Shown: positions 18,337 through 27,832 of the stretch, in pieces | Numbering within the stretch: the first letter of the stretch is position 1 | Layout of the letters: every line of letters begins with the position of its first letter | Translations under genes and position numbers: made by a program | NCBI RefSeq assembly: GCF_016772475.1 | Contig: NZ_CP068595.1 | Coordinates: 1,488,001-1,552,000 of the forward strand | Source: Paenibacillus sonchi | GTDB taxonomy: Bacteria > Bacillota > Bacilli > Paenibacillales > Paenibacillaceae | Length of the DNA stretch: 64,000 bases | Direction of reading: 5' to 3' | The notes under the pieces: model-generated | Databases searched by the model: none | The model's input: the letters and a program-made list of their open reading frames with translations, nothing else | What the model was told of the DNA's origin: nothing

Positions 18337-19434
18337 TTACTTGGCGGCCATCTCCACAATTTCGTTCGTGTAGGCTTCATCCGTCTTGGATGCCGTCTTG
18401 ATGACGCCGAACTTCAGCGCAATGTCTGCGGTCTGCTGGAACGCCGCCGCGTCGGTATAGCCCAACCTGGATGCATCGAAGCCCTCCGGCTGGATCAGCT
18501 TGGCAACCTCAGTCATCATCGTCAGCTGATGTTCACGGGTGGTGCTGCCTTCTTCTGCCAGCTTCATCACGCTGTCCACCGCCGCCTCCGGATCGGCAAT
18601 CGCGTCCTTCCAGCCCTTCAGGGAAGCGCGGACGAACTTGGCCGCCGTTTCCTTATTGGCTTCAAGCCATTCCTTGTTGGCGAACAGGTTGTCTTCCAGC
18701 ATCGCCACCCCTTCATCGTTCATATCGATTACGTTCAGCTCCTCCGCCTTGACGCCGGATTCCAGGATGACCTGGTATTCGTTATAGGTCATAGCCGATG
18801 CCGCATCGATCTCGCCGCCAAGGAACTGGTCCATTGTGAAGCCCTGCTTGGTGAAGTTCAGATCCTTGTTCGAATCCAGTTTGTATTTATCGAAGAGTGC
18901 CAGAATTTCAAACTCGTTGCCGCCCATCCAGTTGCCGACCTTCTTGCCCTTCAGGCCGGCAGGCCCGGCAATCCCCGCATCCTTCCTGGAGACCAGCACC
19001 AGTCCGCTCTTCTGGAAGATTTGCGCGATCTGCACCAGCGGCATCTCCTGCTCCTGGCTGGTCAAAAGACTTGCTACCCAGTCCACGCCGATATCCGCCG
19101 ACCCGCCCGCAACCTGCTGCTCCGGCACAATATCCGGACCGCCGGGCAGAATCTCCACCTTCAGCCCTTCTTCGGTATAATAGCCTTTATCCTGTGCCAG
19201 GAAGTATCCGGCGAACTGGGCCTGCGGCACCCATTTGAGCTGCAGCTTGACGGTTACCGGATCTGCAGCCGGTTCCGCCGCTGCCGGAGAAGCGGAAGCC
19301 TCTGCCCCAGCCGCCCCCTCAGCCGCTGGAGCTGCATTATTATTGTTGCCCCCGCAGCCTGCCAGCGAAGAAAACATCATGATTAGCGCAGCCGCCAGCA
19401 GCCCGCCGCGAAACTTGCCTTTTCTCCCGTTCAT
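18337..19434 (-). CDS. ABC transporter substrate-binding lipoprotein (NMT1/THI5-like)
   Basis: 365 residues. A lipoprotein signal ends in the lipobox LAGC at about residue 27, followed by an Ala/Pro/Glu-rich linker. The mature part opens VTVKLQLKWVPQAQFAGYFL then AQDKGYYTEEGL, the hallmark of NMT1/THI5-like binding proteins that take up pyrimidine moieties, riboflavin or related compounds. Position in a pyrimidine-degradation operon suggests a pyrimidine or its derivative as ligand (inference). GGGGGA lies 9-10 bases before the ATG; a TTG directly before it is an alternative start. Confidence 0.88.
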   Translation of the reverse strand: MNGRKGKFRGGLLAAALIMMFSSLAGCGGNNNNAAPAAEGAAGAEASASPAAAEPAADPVTVKLQLKWVPQAQFAGYFLAQDKGYYTEEGLKVEILPGGPDIVPEQQVAGGSADIGVDWVASLLTSQEQEMPLVQIAQIFQKSGLVLVSRKDAGIAGPAGLKGKKVGNWMGGNEFEILALFDKYKLDSNKDLNFTKQGFTMDQFLGGEIDAASAMTYNEYQVILESGVKAEELNVIDMNDEGVAMLEDNLFANKEWLEANKETAAKFVRASLKGWKDAIADPEAAVDSVMKLAEEGSTTREHQLTMMTEVAKLIQPEGFDASRLGYTDAAAFQQTADIALKFGVIKTASKTDEAYTNEIVEMAAK

Positions 19435-19576
19435 CAATACAATTCCCCCTACCCGAATGAGTTTTCATTTCGAAAAAAACACAGCATGGCAACCAAACAT
19501 GAGGCTCTATGCATACGGCCCGGGGAGGGTTCTCTTTTCCCTTCGGCGCAGGACCGGATGTAATGGATGCAGGGGG

Positions 19577-20478
19577 TCAGGCCCGCCGGGAGGAATGCCA
19601 TTTGATGAACACCTTCTCCAGCCGCTCCACCATCAGGTAAAAGATGACCCCGGCGATGGCCGCGAGTACGATGCAGGACCAGCCGAGCGGCATTTTGGCC
19701 ACCTTGATCGAGTTGGATAGCAGGTAGCCGAGCCCCCGTGAGGAGAAAAGAACTCCCCCACTATGGCTCCGATCATACTCGCCGTGGCATTGATCTTGAG
19801 CGCAGTGAACACGTATGGCAGACTGTTCTGAATGCGCAGGTAACGAAATACGGCCGGCTTGCCGGCTGCGTACGAATGCATCAGATCCAGAGCCAGCGGA
19901 TCAACCGCCGTCATGCCCTTGTAGGCATTAATCGCCATCGCGGCCATTGTGGCCGCTGTCACTATGGCGGCGCGGGACCCGATGCCGTCCCCGAACCACA
20001 GATTCATAATGGGGGCGAGCGCCACAATCGGCACGGCATTCAGCGCAGCCACGAGGGTAAGGCTGCCTCCGCCCCATCGGGGCCAGGCGGTTGCCGCCAG
20101 GGCGATCAGGAAGCCGCAGGCTGAACCAATCAGCATCCCCACGACCGCCTCGGCCAGCGTATAACCGGTATAAGACAGCAGCAGGCTGAAGTTATCCCGC
20201 ATCGCCTCCGCGATGGCCGAAGGCAGCGGAAGCTGGTACTTTTTGAGCTCCAAAAGCTTGTGAAAAGCCTGAAGCTCCCATAGGAAGAGAAACAGTACAC
20301 CGGCGAGCAGGGGCAGAATTACACCGGGGTTCAGCCGCCTGAACGGCCGCCGGGGGTTTTCCTTCCCGCCAGTAACCGATGATTTTCCGTTGTTAGTCGA
20401 CGCAAAAGATGTAGATGTGACTTCTTTGCCCGTAGAGGCCATGAAGGGTGTATCCCGCACAGTAGTGTTGCTCTCCAT
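19577..20478 (-). CDS. ABC transporter permease (BPD_transp_1), frameshift near the 3' end
   Basis: Corrected length is about 300 residues. It has a polar N-terminus, then membrane helices beginning VILPLLAGVLFLFLWELQAF, and the coupling-loop region DLMHSYAAGKPAVFRYLRIQ. The frame breaks after IGAIVGEFF. One extra base at the A run 19746-19749 gives FSSRGLGYLLSNSIKVAKMP and a stop at 19577. The ATG overlaps the stop of the other permease gene (ATGA), indicating translational coupling. Permeases of this type pair as heterodimers with the ATPase and THI5-like lipoprotein of the same operon. Confidence 0.85.
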
Positions 20479-21287
20479 CAGCGGCTGCCCCCTTTCGGAC
20501 GGAATTCCGGCTGCCATGGCGCTGCCAGGCGTTCCACCAGGCTCATCAGCCAATAGCTGGCTATTCCGAGCAAAGCGCCGGCAAGCACGGTTGACCAGAA
20601 CATATACGTATGGGATGGACCGTAATAGAGATTGCGCAGCATAATGACGCCGATGCCATGCCGTGCGCCCATAAGCTCTACGAGGATTGCACCGGTCACC
20701 GCGAGCGGTGCCGCGATCTTGAGTCCGCTGAAGAGGCCCGGCAGCGCTGCCGGAAAGCGCAGCTTCCAATATACAGCCCAAGGCTTCGCTGCAAGAGAGC
20801 GCATCAGCTCCACTGCCGGGAGATCTACACTGCGCAGCCCGCGAAGCATATTCAGAGCGACCGGGAAAAAGGTAATGTACCCGGAAATGATAATCCTCGA
20901 CGCCTGCTCATCCCGGACAATGCCGTAGATAATCGGCGCCAGCCCCAGAATCGGAATCATCTGCGAGGCCACCGCATACGGGAAGGCGAGCTGTTCAACC
21001 GTCTTCGACAGGCTCATCAGCACGGCCAGAAGCGCTCCGGCCGCTGCGCCGATCAGAAATCCGACGCCGGCATTGCCGAAGGTCGCCCCGCCCTCCTTGA
21101 GCAGCGTACTGCTGTATTTCCATAAGGTTGCCGCTACTTCATGGACATAAGGCAGCTTAGACTGGGCCAGCGGTGTTTTCGCTATATGCAGCAGCCACCA
21201 GGAGACTGCCTCCCAGACTGCCAGCAGGCCGAATATCCAGACGAACAGCGGCAGCACGCGTTCCCGCATAAACGTACGGTTCTTCAT
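20478..21287 (-). CDS. ABC transporter permease (BPD_transp_1)
   Basis: 269 residues with about six membrane helices. The coupling loop reads VELMRSLAAKPWAVYWKLRF then PAALPGLFSGLK, as expected for the EAA region of importer permeases. The ATG follows the ATPase stop by two bases, and the stop overlaps the start of the second permease. It forms the membrane pore with that partner for the pyrimidine-linked ABC importer. Confidence 0.9.
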   Translation of the reverse strand: MKNRTFMRERVLPLFVWIFGLLAVWEAVSWWLLHIAKTPLAQSKLPYVHEVAATLWKYSSTLLKEGGATFGNAGVGFLIGAAAGALLAVLMSLSKTVEQLAFPYAVASQMIPILGLAPIIYGIVRDEQASRIIISGYITFFPVALNMLRGLRSVDLPAVELMRSLAAKPWAVYWKLRFPAALPGLFSGLKIAAPLAVTGAILVELMGARHGIGVIMLRNLYYGPSHTYMFWSTVLAGALLGIASYWLMSLVERLAAPWQPEFRPKGGSR

Positions 21288-21289
21288 CC

Positions 21290-22072
21290 CTACACCCCTT
21301 CGAAGCTCTCGCGGATTCGGGCGACCAGTTCAAAAAATTCCGGGCTGTTCCTCATTTCAGCCGTACGCGGACGCGGCAGCGGAATGTCCACAATGGCGGA
21401 CAGCCTGCCCGGATGCGGAGACAGCACGAACACACGGTCCGAGAGAAAAATCGACTCTGGAATACTGTGGGTTACGAAGACAATAGTACTCTGCACTTTG
21501 CCCCAAACACCCAGCAGCTCCTCATTCAGACGTTCGCGGGTGAATTCGTCCAGCGCGGAGAAGGGTTCATCCATCAGCAGGATTTCCGGCTCCATGGACA
21601 GCGCTCTGGCGATGGCTACCCGCTGCTGCATCCCTCCACTGAGCTGCCACGGATACTTGTCCGCGAAGCCCTGCAGGCCTACGAGATCGAGCAGCTCCAG
21701 CGCTTTATCCTCACGGATGGATTTTTTCACGCCCATCAGCTCCAGGGGCAGCGTTATATTATGCCTCACCTTCCGCCAGTCATAAAGGACCGGACTCTGG
21801 AACACGATACCGTACTTTTGGGCCAGCCGGGCTTCACGCGCACTCTTGCCGGCTACCGTAACATCTCCGCCAGTTGGCGTCAGCAGATCTGCCATCAGTC
21901 TGAGCAGTGTAGTTTTGCCGCAGCCGGACGGTCCGAGCAGGGAAACGAACTCCCCTTTGGCGATATCCAGGCTTACCTGATGCAGCGCAAGCACATCGGC
22001 CGTGTCCGTCTGATAACGCATCTCGACGTTCTGCAGCTGTATTTCAGGAATTCTTGCCGCTGCTAATGACAT
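21290..22072 (-). CDS. ABC transporter ATP-binding protein (nitrate/taurine/THI5-type)
   Basis: 260 residues. Walker A is [11 protein letters not shown], the signature [15 protein letters not shown], Walker B ILLMDEPFSALD, and the H-loop FVTHSIPESIFLSDR. The subfamily is that of ATPases serving taurine, sulfonate and pyrimidine-precursor importers. The start at 22072 is chosen over an upstream ATG because AGGGGGAGCTGGGA precedes it. It is the first gene of the second pyrimidine operon, read from the palindrome-containing promoter region at 22100-22270. Confidence 0.92.
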   Translation of the reverse strand: MSLAAARIPEIQLQNVEMRYQTDTADVLALHQVSLDIAKGEFVSLLGPSGCGKTTLLRLMADLLTPTGGDVTVAGKSAREARLAQKYGIVFQSPVLYDWRKVRHNITLPLELMGVKKSIREDKALELLDLVGLQGFADKYPWQLSGGMQQRVAIARALSMEPEILLMDEPFSALDEFTRERLNEELLGVWGKVQSTIVFVTHSIPESIFLSDRVFVLSPHPGRLSAIVDIPLPRPRTAEMRNSPEFFELVARIRESFEGV

Positions 22073-22117
22073 TCCCAGCTCCCCCTTTATTCCCGGATCG
22101 GATTTAGTTTTCTTTTG

Positions 22118-22265
22118 TATGTTAATTAACATAACACTTTTTCTATATAAGACGATGTTTTTTCTTCTTTCATGTTCGATTAACTAACATAATACACTTT
22201 GCTCCGGTTGCTCTCACTAGACAAAAAGTAAAATGGACTCTGAGAAATTACGTCACTTTGTCTAG
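22118..22265. promoter_or_regulatory. Promoter region of the transporter operon with nested palindromes
   Basis: TATGTTAATTAACATA at 22118-22133 is a perfect 16-bp dyad. A looser copy, ATGTTCGATTAACTAACAT, begins near 22173. CTAGACAAA at 22217-22225 and TTTGTCTAG at 22257-22265 form an inverted pair about 40 bp centre to centre. The TAGACA arms match the palindrome upstream of the PucR gene. The rest of the 22073-22472 gap is AT-rich with no gene seen. Confidence 0.45.
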
Positions 22266-22472
22266 GTATTAAAGGATACTGTGAAATATATGCTTTCTAA
22301 ATTTTTAAAAATTGCGACTTTTACCGATAAAGTAGGTATATATCTTCATGCTGTATACGCTGACAAACGGGATTTCACTATGTATATTTGCTACTATCTC
22401 ACTAGATTTTTAACAAACAGGAGACAATCTGCCTATGCCCACAGCATATATCCGCAGACGGAGGCTTGAACA

Positions 22473-24065
22473 ATGGGGTCCATGATTTCGAATTATATAG
22501 TTATTGTTTCAATCTCCGGTGTGCTGAACGCTTTGCTGGCGCTTTTTGCCTACTATAAAAAAACCGATTTTGCTGGAACACGGGCCTTTATCCTCAGTTC
22601 CCTCACATCAGCCATCTATACCTTCGGCTTCGCCTTGGAGCTGTCGGGCAGCACGATGCCGGAAATCAGCTTCTGGATTAAGGTCGAGTATCTTGGGATG
22701 CCTTTTATTGCCCCCTCAAGCCTGCTGATGATTATGTATTTTGTAGGGCTAGAGCGGCTGATCCGAAAAGGGCTGATCACCGCGCTGTATGCCATTCCCT
22801 TCATCTCCGTGCTGCTTGTATGGACTAACGATTATCATCATTTGTTCTATCAGTCGATGTATTTCCGGGAAGGAGCGCCGACACCGCTGATCGATGTGGT
22901 TATGGGTCCCTGGTATATTGTCCAGGGCAGTCTGACCTTCGGCTGCATGCTTGCCGGCATGTGCCTGATTCTCTGGCAGTGGAACCGGATGAAGCGTGTC
23001 TACCGCAGGCAGCTGTTCACCATCTTTATCGGGCAGTTTCTCCCGGCTTTGGGCGCCTTCCTCTATTTAATGGATGTAACTCCCTATGGGATGGACCCCG
23101 TTCCGGTGATTATGAGTATAACTTCGACCCTCTATATATGGGCTATCCTGTCCAGAGGCATGCTTACCGCCGCTCCAATCGCCCGGGAGAATCTCTTCGA
23201 GAGCATGCGCGACGGTGTGCTGGTTACGGACCTCTCCGATACGCTGGTCGATTACAACCGGGCTGCCGCGGACATGCTGCAGGATCTGGATGCTTCGGCT
23301 ATCGGCAAGCCTCTGGCCCAGCTCTTTCTTCCGGCAGGCCAGGATGCAGTCGATTATGTGATGAATTCCGATCCGCTGATCAGCGAAGAACGCGAGCTGG
23401 GCTGGAATATGAACGGCGAGACCCGGTATTACCAGATTAGATCCTCTCCAGTGCAGAAGTATGGCGGGCATCAGGTGGGACGGATGATCATGCTGATCGA
23501 TGTCACGGAGCGGACGCTGCTTCAGGAAAAGCTGCTCCAGCTCGCCACCGTCGACAGCCTCACCGGCATCTACAACCGGATGCATTTCATGGAGCTGAGC
23601 CGGGGATTGCTGAATGAGGCAGCCCTCAGCCTGGCGCCGGTCTCGATTATTTTGCTGGATATTGACTTCTTCAAAAGCATCAATGACCGTTACGGCCACC
23701 ACTATGGGGATATGGCGCTGCAGCATATTGTAACTGTCTGCAGCAGCCATTTGCGCGAGGGTGATATTTTCGGGCGTTACGGAGGCGAGGAATTCGTTCT
23801 CTGTCTGCCGGAAACATCCTTGAAGCAGGCTGCCCTGTTATCTGAATCGATCCGTAAAGACATTGAGCGCAGCTCTATATCTGCCATTTCGGGACCCATC
23901 CATGTCACTGCAAGCTTCGGCGTCGTGGAGGCCCGGGGCAAGAATCTTTCTCTGGAAGATCTGCTCTCCGAAGCAGACCATGCTCTGTATACTTCCAAAC
24001 GCAATGGGCGTAATGCCGTTCATGTATCAAGCGGCTCCTCCATCACGCCCTTCACACCGGTGTGA
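22473..24065 (+). CDS. 7TM-PAS-GGDEF diguanylate cyclase
   Basis: 530 residues. The first ~215 residues form seven membrane helices resembling the 7TM sensor region found N-terminal to some histidine kinases. A PAS domain (about 230-335, NLFESMRDGVLVTDLSDTLV) is followed by a GGDEF domain with GGEEF at about 437-441. REGD stands five residues before it, matching the RxxD inhibitory site, so active and product-inhibited synthesis of c-di-GMP is likely. GGAGG lies 9 bases before the ATG. It is monocistronic, facing the MBL-fold gene across a hairpin. Confidence 0.9.
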   Translation: MGSMISNYIVIVSISGVLNALLALFAYYKKTDFAGTRAFILSSLTSAIYTFGFALELSGSTMPEISFWIKVEYLGMPFIAPSSLLMIMYFVGLERLIRKGLITALYAIPFISVLLVWTNDYHHLFYQSMYFREGAPTPLIDVVMGPWYIVQGSLTFGCMLAGMCLILWQWNRMKRVYRRQLFTIFIGQFLPALGAFLYLMDVTPYGMDPVPVIMSITSTLYIWAILSRGMLTAAPIARENLFESMRDGVLVTDLSDTLVDYNRAAADMLQDLDASAIGKPLAQLFLPAGQDAVDYVMNSDPLISEERELGWNMNGETRYYQIRSSPVQKYGGHQVGRMIMLIDVTERTLLQEKLLQLATVDSLTGIYNRMHFMELSRGLLNEAALSLAPVSIILLDIDFFKSINDRYGHHYGDMALQHIVTVCSSHLREGDIFGRYGGEEFVLCLPETSLKQAALLSESIRKDIERSSISAISGPIHVTASFGVVEARGKNLSLEDLLSEADHALYTSKRNGRNAVHVSSGSSITPFTPV

Positions 24066-24126
24066 GCAAGCCCGCTTCGCTCCTGGCAGGGTCTTGCCAT
24101 AGGTAATCATCGTCCCTTGATAACAA

Positions 24127-24169
24127 CACAACGGCTACCCGTCCTTCATTGGACAGTGCAGCCGTTGTG
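24127..24169. terminator. Shared hairpin between convergent cyclase and MBL-fold genes
   Basis: CACAACGGCT and AGCCGTTGTG pair outside GTCC/GGAC. It sits between two convergent genes as a bidirectional terminator would, without a clear T run. Its core resembles the GCCGTCC hairpin repeats at 2705, 6459 and 34755. Confidence 0.6.
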
Positions 24170-24188
24170 GAATGCTTGCTTCCTTCAT

Positions 24189-25043
24189 TCATTTGCTTCC
24201 GGCCATAAAATACTCCACACCCTGCAGCAAACCGGCGGGCAGCTCCTCAAGCGCCAGATAATCCTTCAGCTCCTGCACCACACGTTCGCGGTTGTGGCCG
24301 AATACATCCACAATCCGGGCCAGCCGCTCCCACGGTGCCAGATCGGCACGGAATTCCGCCAGGCTCATCGGTAATCCATGCGATTCCACATACCACTGCG
24401 CGTTATAGCCATAGGCAAGCCCCAGCAGCTTCAAAAAGCTTGTACTGCTGTACCGGCGCGGACCGCCATATACAGAGGGCCCCAGGGCATCACCCAGAAA
24501 AAGCACATTATCCTCCCTTATGTAAAGAAAACATGAATCTGCTGAATGGTCCCCGCCAACATGGCTCAATTCACAGGTAACGCCGCCCAGATCAATAGCC
24601 ATATTGCCCGAAAATACGATGTCCGGCTTCATTACCGTTATCTCTCTGGCGTCCCCGTACTCCAGCCGTATATGCTGTGCACTCTCTTCGCTCAGGACCC
24701 CGGTGAGAACAAGCTCAGCAAGATCCTCATCCGACCAGCTTCGTCCGTCAAGTCCGGCAAGCGCTGCTGCCGTTCCTTCATGGGCAATAACCGGCGCCTG
24801 CCAGGCGGACAGCCCAAAAGAGTGATCCCAATGCCAATGCGTCAACACCAGCAGCTCCGGCGGCTTGATGCCGCGCTTGGCGAGTTCCTGGCGGAATAGC
24901 CCAGCATGCCCGGGCGAATTCCCCGCATCCATCAGCAGTGTCCGGCGTTCCCCGGTGATAGCCGCCAGCACAGGCCGGTCCGTATCATGCTCCGCGTGCA
25001 TGATCAGGATGTGCGGACTCAGTTGCTGAAATTGATGTTCCAT
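24189..25043 (-). CDS. MBL-fold metallo-hydrolase
   Basis: 284 residues. LTHWHWDHSFG provides the HxHxDH zinc-binding motif, with further candidates in GNSPGHAGLF and SHVGGDHSADS. The fold covers beta-lactamases, glyoxalase II and lactonases; the substrate cannot be set from sequence. The ATG at 25043 is preferred over an upstream one because GGGGGA lies about 8 bases before it. The gene appears monocistronic. Confidence 0.88.
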   Translation of the reverse strand: MEHQFQQLSPHILIMHAEHDTDRPVLAAITGERRTLLMDAGNSPGHAGLFRQELAKRGIKPPELLVLTHWHWDHSFGLSAWQAPVIAHEGTAAALAGLDGRSWSDEDLAELVLTGVLSEESAQHIRLEYGDAREITVMKPDIVFSGNMAIDLGGVTCELSHVGGDHSADSCFLYIREDNVLFLGDALGPSVYGGPRRYSSTSFLKLLGLAYGYNAQWYVESHGLPMSLAEFRADLAPWERLARIVDVFGHNRERVVQELKDYLALEELPAGLLQGVEYFMAGSK

Positions 25044-25202
25044 AAGTATTCCCCCGGTAAATAAAAAGTTCTGTATATCGTACATGTTGCATGAATTTCA
25101 GCCATTAATCAACCGGCCGTTGTTTGTGAACACCGGTTTTCAGTTTAATAAGAGTTAGCCGATTGATTCAAGCTCACTTTCAGCTCTAGAGGAGGAGATT
25201 CC

Positions 25203-26045
25203 ATGATCAAAATCGGGTTGACCGGCTTTGGAGACCACGAGGAGCTTTACGGCAAAATCAAACCTGCCGAACGCCTGCCTGTCTACAGCGCTCATTTTCC
25301 CATTGTAGAGATCGACAGTTCTTTTTATGCGGTACAGCCGGTCAGGAATTACGCCAAATGGGCGGAACAGACCCCTGAAGGCTTTCAGTTCATCGTCAAG
25401 GCGTATCAGGGCATGACCGGACATCTGCGCAGCAAAAAGAATTACTTCGACACACCGGAAGAGATGTATCAGGCCTTCCATGCCTCTATCGAACCTGTAC
25501 GCTCAGCGGGAAAGCTGGCGATGGTGCTTTTTCAATTCCCGCCCTGGTTTGACTGCACCAAGGACAATGTGGAGTTTCTGCGCGAGGCCAAAGAAAGGAT
25601 GCAGGATGTTCCTTCCGCGGTAGAATTCCGCAATGAATCCTGGTACAGCCCGGAAATGCGCGGCAAAACGCTGCATTTTCTGGAGCAGGAGGGCTGGATT
25701 CACACGGTGGCGGATGAGCCGCAGGCCGGTTCCGGATCGATCCCCATCGTTCCTGTATCCACCGGCACTGATGCAACTTATGTCCGGCTGCACGGACGCA
25801 ACATCAGCGGCTGGAACCAGAGCAGCCACCCGGATTGGCGCAAGCTGCGCTACCTGTACCGCTACAGTACCGAAGAGCTGACGGAATGGCGGGACCGGCT
25901 GCTGGAACTTGAAAAAACATGCCGCGCGCTGTATGTTGTGTTTAATAATAATTCTGGCGGAGACGCCACTGATAATGCGAAAGAGCTGCAGTCACTGCTC
26001 GGAATTGATGGCGGACTCGCTCCGCGGCAGCTGGATTTCTTCTGA
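25203..26045 (+). CDS. DUF72 domain-containing protein
   Basis: 280 residues, TIM-barrel-like DUF72 family (YecE/YunF type). Typical stretches are IKIGLTGFGDHEELYGK, VEIDSSFYAVQPVRNYAKW and FQFIVKAYQGMTGH, with FRNESWYSP and YVVFNNNSGGDATDNA toward the end. The biochemical role is not established for the family. GGAGGAGAT precedes the ATG. The next gene, an alpha-amylase, starts 107 bases later and may be independent. Confidence 0.9.
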   Translation: MIKIGLTGFGDHEELYGKIKPAERLPVYSAHFPIVEIDSSFYAVQPVRNYAKWAEQTPEGFQFIVKAYQGMTGHLRSKKNYFDTPEEMYQAFHASIEPVRSAGKLAMVLFQFPPWFDCTKDNVEFLREAKERMQDVPSAVEFRNESWYSPEMRGKTLHFLEQEGWIHTVADEPQAGSGSIPIVPVSTGTDATYVRLHGRNISGWNQSSHPDWRKLRYLYRYSTEELTEWRDRLLELEKTCRALYVVFNNNSGGDATDNAKELQSLLGIDGGLAPRQLDFF

Positions 26046-26152
26046 ATCCGGGTCCAGCCTGCAGGTCTACATACTCTCTTCTACCTCTTGTTGAAGACTA
26101 AATCATATAACCTATCCATCCGTTTCATATCCGCTGAAGGAGGCCACAGGAA

Positions 26153-27688
26153 ATGAAGAGAAACCATACTATGATGCAATTTTTCGAATGGCATGTCGCG
26201 GCAGACGGGCAGCACTGGAAGCGTCTGGCCCAAATGGCTCCCGAACTGAAAGCCGCCGGTATTGATTCCGTATGGGTGCCTCCGGTAACGAAGGCCATCT
26301 CTCCCGAGGATACAGGCTATGGCGTGTATGATCTTTATGACCTGGGAGAATTCGATCAAAAAGGGACCATACGAACGAAATACGGCACCAAGCAGGAATT
26401 GATCGACGCTATTGCCGAATGCCTCAGGAACGGCATTGCCGTGTATGTGGATCTCGTCATGAATCATAAAGCGGGCGCAGACGAGACCGAGGTCTTCGAG
26501 GTGATTGAGGTAGACCCGAACAACCGCAACAAGGAGATTTCCGCACCGTTCGAGATCGAAGGCTGGACCAAATTCACGTTCCCCGGACGGGGAGACACGT
26601 ACTCCAGCTTCAAATGGAACCATACGCATTTCAACGGCACCGATTTCGATGCCAAAGGAGGGCGAAACGGAGTCTTCCGGATTAACGGAGAGAACAAAAA
26701 CTGGAACCAGAATGTGGATGACGAGTTCGGCAACTATGATTATCTCATGTTCGCGAACATTGACTACAGCCAGCAGGAAGTCCGGAGCGAGATGCTGGAA
26801 TGGGGCAAGTGGCTGGTAGATACGCTGCAGTGCAGCGGTTACCGGCTTGACGCCATCAAACATATCAATCATGAGTTTATCAAAGAATTCGCGGCGGAAA
26901 TGACCAAAAAGCGGGGCGAAGACTTCTACATCGTCGGGGAGTTTTGGAATTCCAATCTCGAAGCGTGCCGGGAATTCCTCAATACAGTCGACTATCAGAT
27001 AGATCTGTTCGATGTATCGCTGCATTACAAGCTGTATGCGGCTGCGCTGGGCGGCAGAGATTTTGACCTGACGCATATTTTTGACGACACACTGGTGCAG
27101 ACCCATCCCGGCAATGCCGTGACCTTCGTGGACAACCACGATTCCCAGCCGCACGAAGCGTTGGAGTCCTGGGTCGGGGACTGGTTCAAGCAGAGCGCCT
27201 ACGCCCTGATCCTGCTGCGCCGTGACGGATATCCGGTGGTCTTCTACGGTGATTATTACGGCATTGGCGGGCCCGCTCCCGTCGAAGGCAAAAAAGAAGC
27301 GATTGATCCCTTGCTGTACGCCCGCTGCCACAAGGCCTATGGGGAGCAGGATGATTATTTCGATCATCCGAATACCATCGGCTGGGTCCGCCGCGGTATA
27401 GAAGAAGTCGAAGACTCCGGCTGCGCCGTGGTGATCTCGAACGGAGACAACGGCGAGAAGCGGATGTTCCTCGGTGAGGAGCGGGCGGGAGAGGTCTGGG
27501 TGGATTTCACCCATAACCGCAGGGAGTCCGTAACCATCGGCAAGGACGGTTGGGCGGTATTCCCCGTGAACGGCGGAAGCGTCTCTGTGTGGGCGCTGCC
27601 GGATGGAGCAGAGGAGAAGCCTGCTGCACAGGATATGGATGATATAGAGGAGAGTACGAAGAACAACTCCGGTAAAAGGACGCGCTGA
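26153..27688 (+). CDS. Cytoplasmic alpha-amylase (GH13)
   Basis: 511 residues, no signal peptide: the protein begins MKRNHTMMQFFEWH. The GH13 signature regions are present: DLVMNHKAGAD, the nucleophile aspartate in GYRLDAIKHI, the acid/base glutamate in IVGEFWN and FVDNHDSQP. It resembles the liquefying, calcium-dependent type (AmyS-like) but is intracellular, so it probably cleaves imported or stored glucans. GGAGG lies upstream of the ATG, and a long hairpin follows. A charged tail of about 25 residues after the C-terminal beta domain looks disordered. Confidence 0.93.
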   Translation: MKRNHTMMQFFEWHVAADGQHWKRLAQMAPELKAAGIDSVWVPPVTKAISPEDTGYGVYDLYDLGEFDQKGTIRTKYGTKQELIDAIAECLRNGIAVYVDLVMNHKAGADETEVFEVIEVDPNNRNKEISAPFEIEGWTKFTFPGRGDTYSSFKWNHTHFNGTDFDAKGGRNGVFRINGENKNWNQNVDDEFGNYDYLMFANIDYSQQEVRSEMLEWGKWLVDTLQCSGYRLDAIKHINHEFIKEFAAEMTKKRGEDFYIVGEFWNSNLEACREFLNTVDYQIDLFDVSLHYKLYAAALGGRDFDLTHIFDDTLVQTHPGNAVTFVDNHDSQPHEALESWVGDWFKQSAYALILLRRDGYPVVFYGDYYGIGGPAPVEGKKEAIDPLLYARCHKAYGEQDDYFDHPNTIGWVRRGIEEVEDSGCAVVISNGDNGEKRMFLGEERAGEVWVDFTHNRRESVTIGKDGWAVFPVNGGSVSVWALPDGAEEKPAAQDMDDIEESTKNNSGKRTR

Positions 27689-27756
27689 GGAATATTGAGT
27701 GGGCCGGCGGTGCCGCCGCTGAAGGCATTTCAGCAAATTCAGGTTTACAACATCAA

Positions 27757-27803
27757 AAAAGAGGTGAAATCCTGCCGTAATGGGCAGAGTTCACCTCTTT
27801 GCT
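27757..27803. terminator. Bidirectional terminator between amylase and bioY genes
   Basis: AAGAGGTGAA and TTCACCTCTT form the outer stem with CTGCC/GGCAG inside. It is flanked by A and T runs, fitting both convergent genes. Confidence 0.85.
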
Positions 27804-27832
27804 GTATTCCTTATTTTACTTGGAATAGTCCT

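Noticed and set aside
22118..22133. Exact Bacillus PucR box
   Set aside because: The dyad has TTAATTAA rather than the TTGGTTAA I recall for the Bacillus site, so only a tentative regulatory call is made.
26081..27736. A 551-codon minus-strand frame opposite the amylase gene
   Set aside because: Antisense shadow of a well-supported GH13 gene; no ribosome site and no family features.
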